In this document: one piece after another, positions 14,484 through 14,484 of the stretch
Numbering within the stretch: the first letter of the stretch is position 1
Layout of the letters: each line of letters starts with the position of its first letter
Assembly: GCA_903927685.1 (NCBI GenBank)
Contig: CAIYOB010000988.1
Location: 1 to 14,484, forward strand
DNA length: 14,484 bases
Source: an uncultured Planctomycetaceae bacterium
Lineage (GTDB): Bacteria > Planctomycetota > Planctomycetia > Pirellulales > Pirellulaceae
Direction of reading: 5' to 3'
The notes under the pieces: model-generated
What the model was told of the DNA's origin: nothing
The model's input: only the letters and a program-made list of their open reading frames with translations
The model's database searches: none
Made by a program: the position numbers and the translations under genes

Positions 14484-14484
14484 A

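Noticed and set aside
1..14484. CRISPR arrays, tRNA or rRNA genes, transposase genes, phage genes, toxin-antitoxin pairs
   Set aside because: I looked for regularly spaced repeats, cloverleaf-like and rRNA-like sequence, and the relevant protein motifs, and saw none.

Overview
The window is GC-rich bacterial DNA with long, densely packed genes and strong shadow reading frames in the other phases. It most likely comes from a planctomycete, plausibly of the Pirellulales. The grounds are a large YfhO-type membrane protein, an exported FAD oxidoreductase with the LGGNNSSEVRVW motif and carbohydrate-binding-like flanking domains, a Tat-exported sugar-isomerase-like protein, and two palindromic intergenic repeats of a kind I associate with that group. 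The placement is an inference from gene style; there is no rRNA or other marker gene to prove it.

Layout from left to right. 2-265 (+) is the tail of an outer-membrane beta-barrel protein cut by the window edge. 266-597 is a spacer with one doubtful small ORF (510-632). 598-3561 (+) encodes a 987-residue YfhO-family membrane protein whose last residues are encoded by an inserted palindrome (3448-3523). It converges on a minus-strand pair, with a hairpin lying over both stop codons (3551-3578). The pair is an exported alpha/beta hydrolase (7609 down to 5798) and an exported FAD-dependent oxidoreductase (5801 down to 3567), joined by an ATGA stop/start overlap. A short AT-richer divergent region (7610-7746) holds overlapping candidate promoters. 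From it a Tat-exported fucose/arabinose-isomerase-like protein is read rightwards (7747-9309). An arylamine N-acetyltransferase-like gene (9427-10257) and a DUF4416 gene (10250-10792) follow and overlap each other. A multi-pass membrane protein of unknown function (11047-12153) has a leader that could fold. The last gene (14483 down to 12345, minus, N terminus beyond the edge) is a serine hydrolase fused to a NamZ/DUF1343 exo-N-acetylmuramidase domain.

How the genes may work together. The hydrolase, FAD oxidoreductase and Tat-exported isomerase-like protein share one divergent control region and all carry export signals. They look like a small extracytoplasmic module for handling a carbohydrate or ester-decorated glycan; the substrate cannot be read from sequence. 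The NamZ fusion points to cell-wall sugar turnover and is probably unrelated to that module. The acetyltransferase and DUF4416 genes are translationally linked.

The most notable structural observation is at 9316-9438. A palindromic repeat sits between two exact 15-bp copies of the acetyltransferase start region. The upstream copy keeps a GGAG motif but now encodes only an eight-codon stub; the downstream copy supplies the present start codon. This looks like an insertion that split a gene from its ribosome-binding site while duplicating its start codon. I saw no phage, plasmid, CRISPR, tRNA or rRNA feature, and I do not see a wholly new multi-gene system here.
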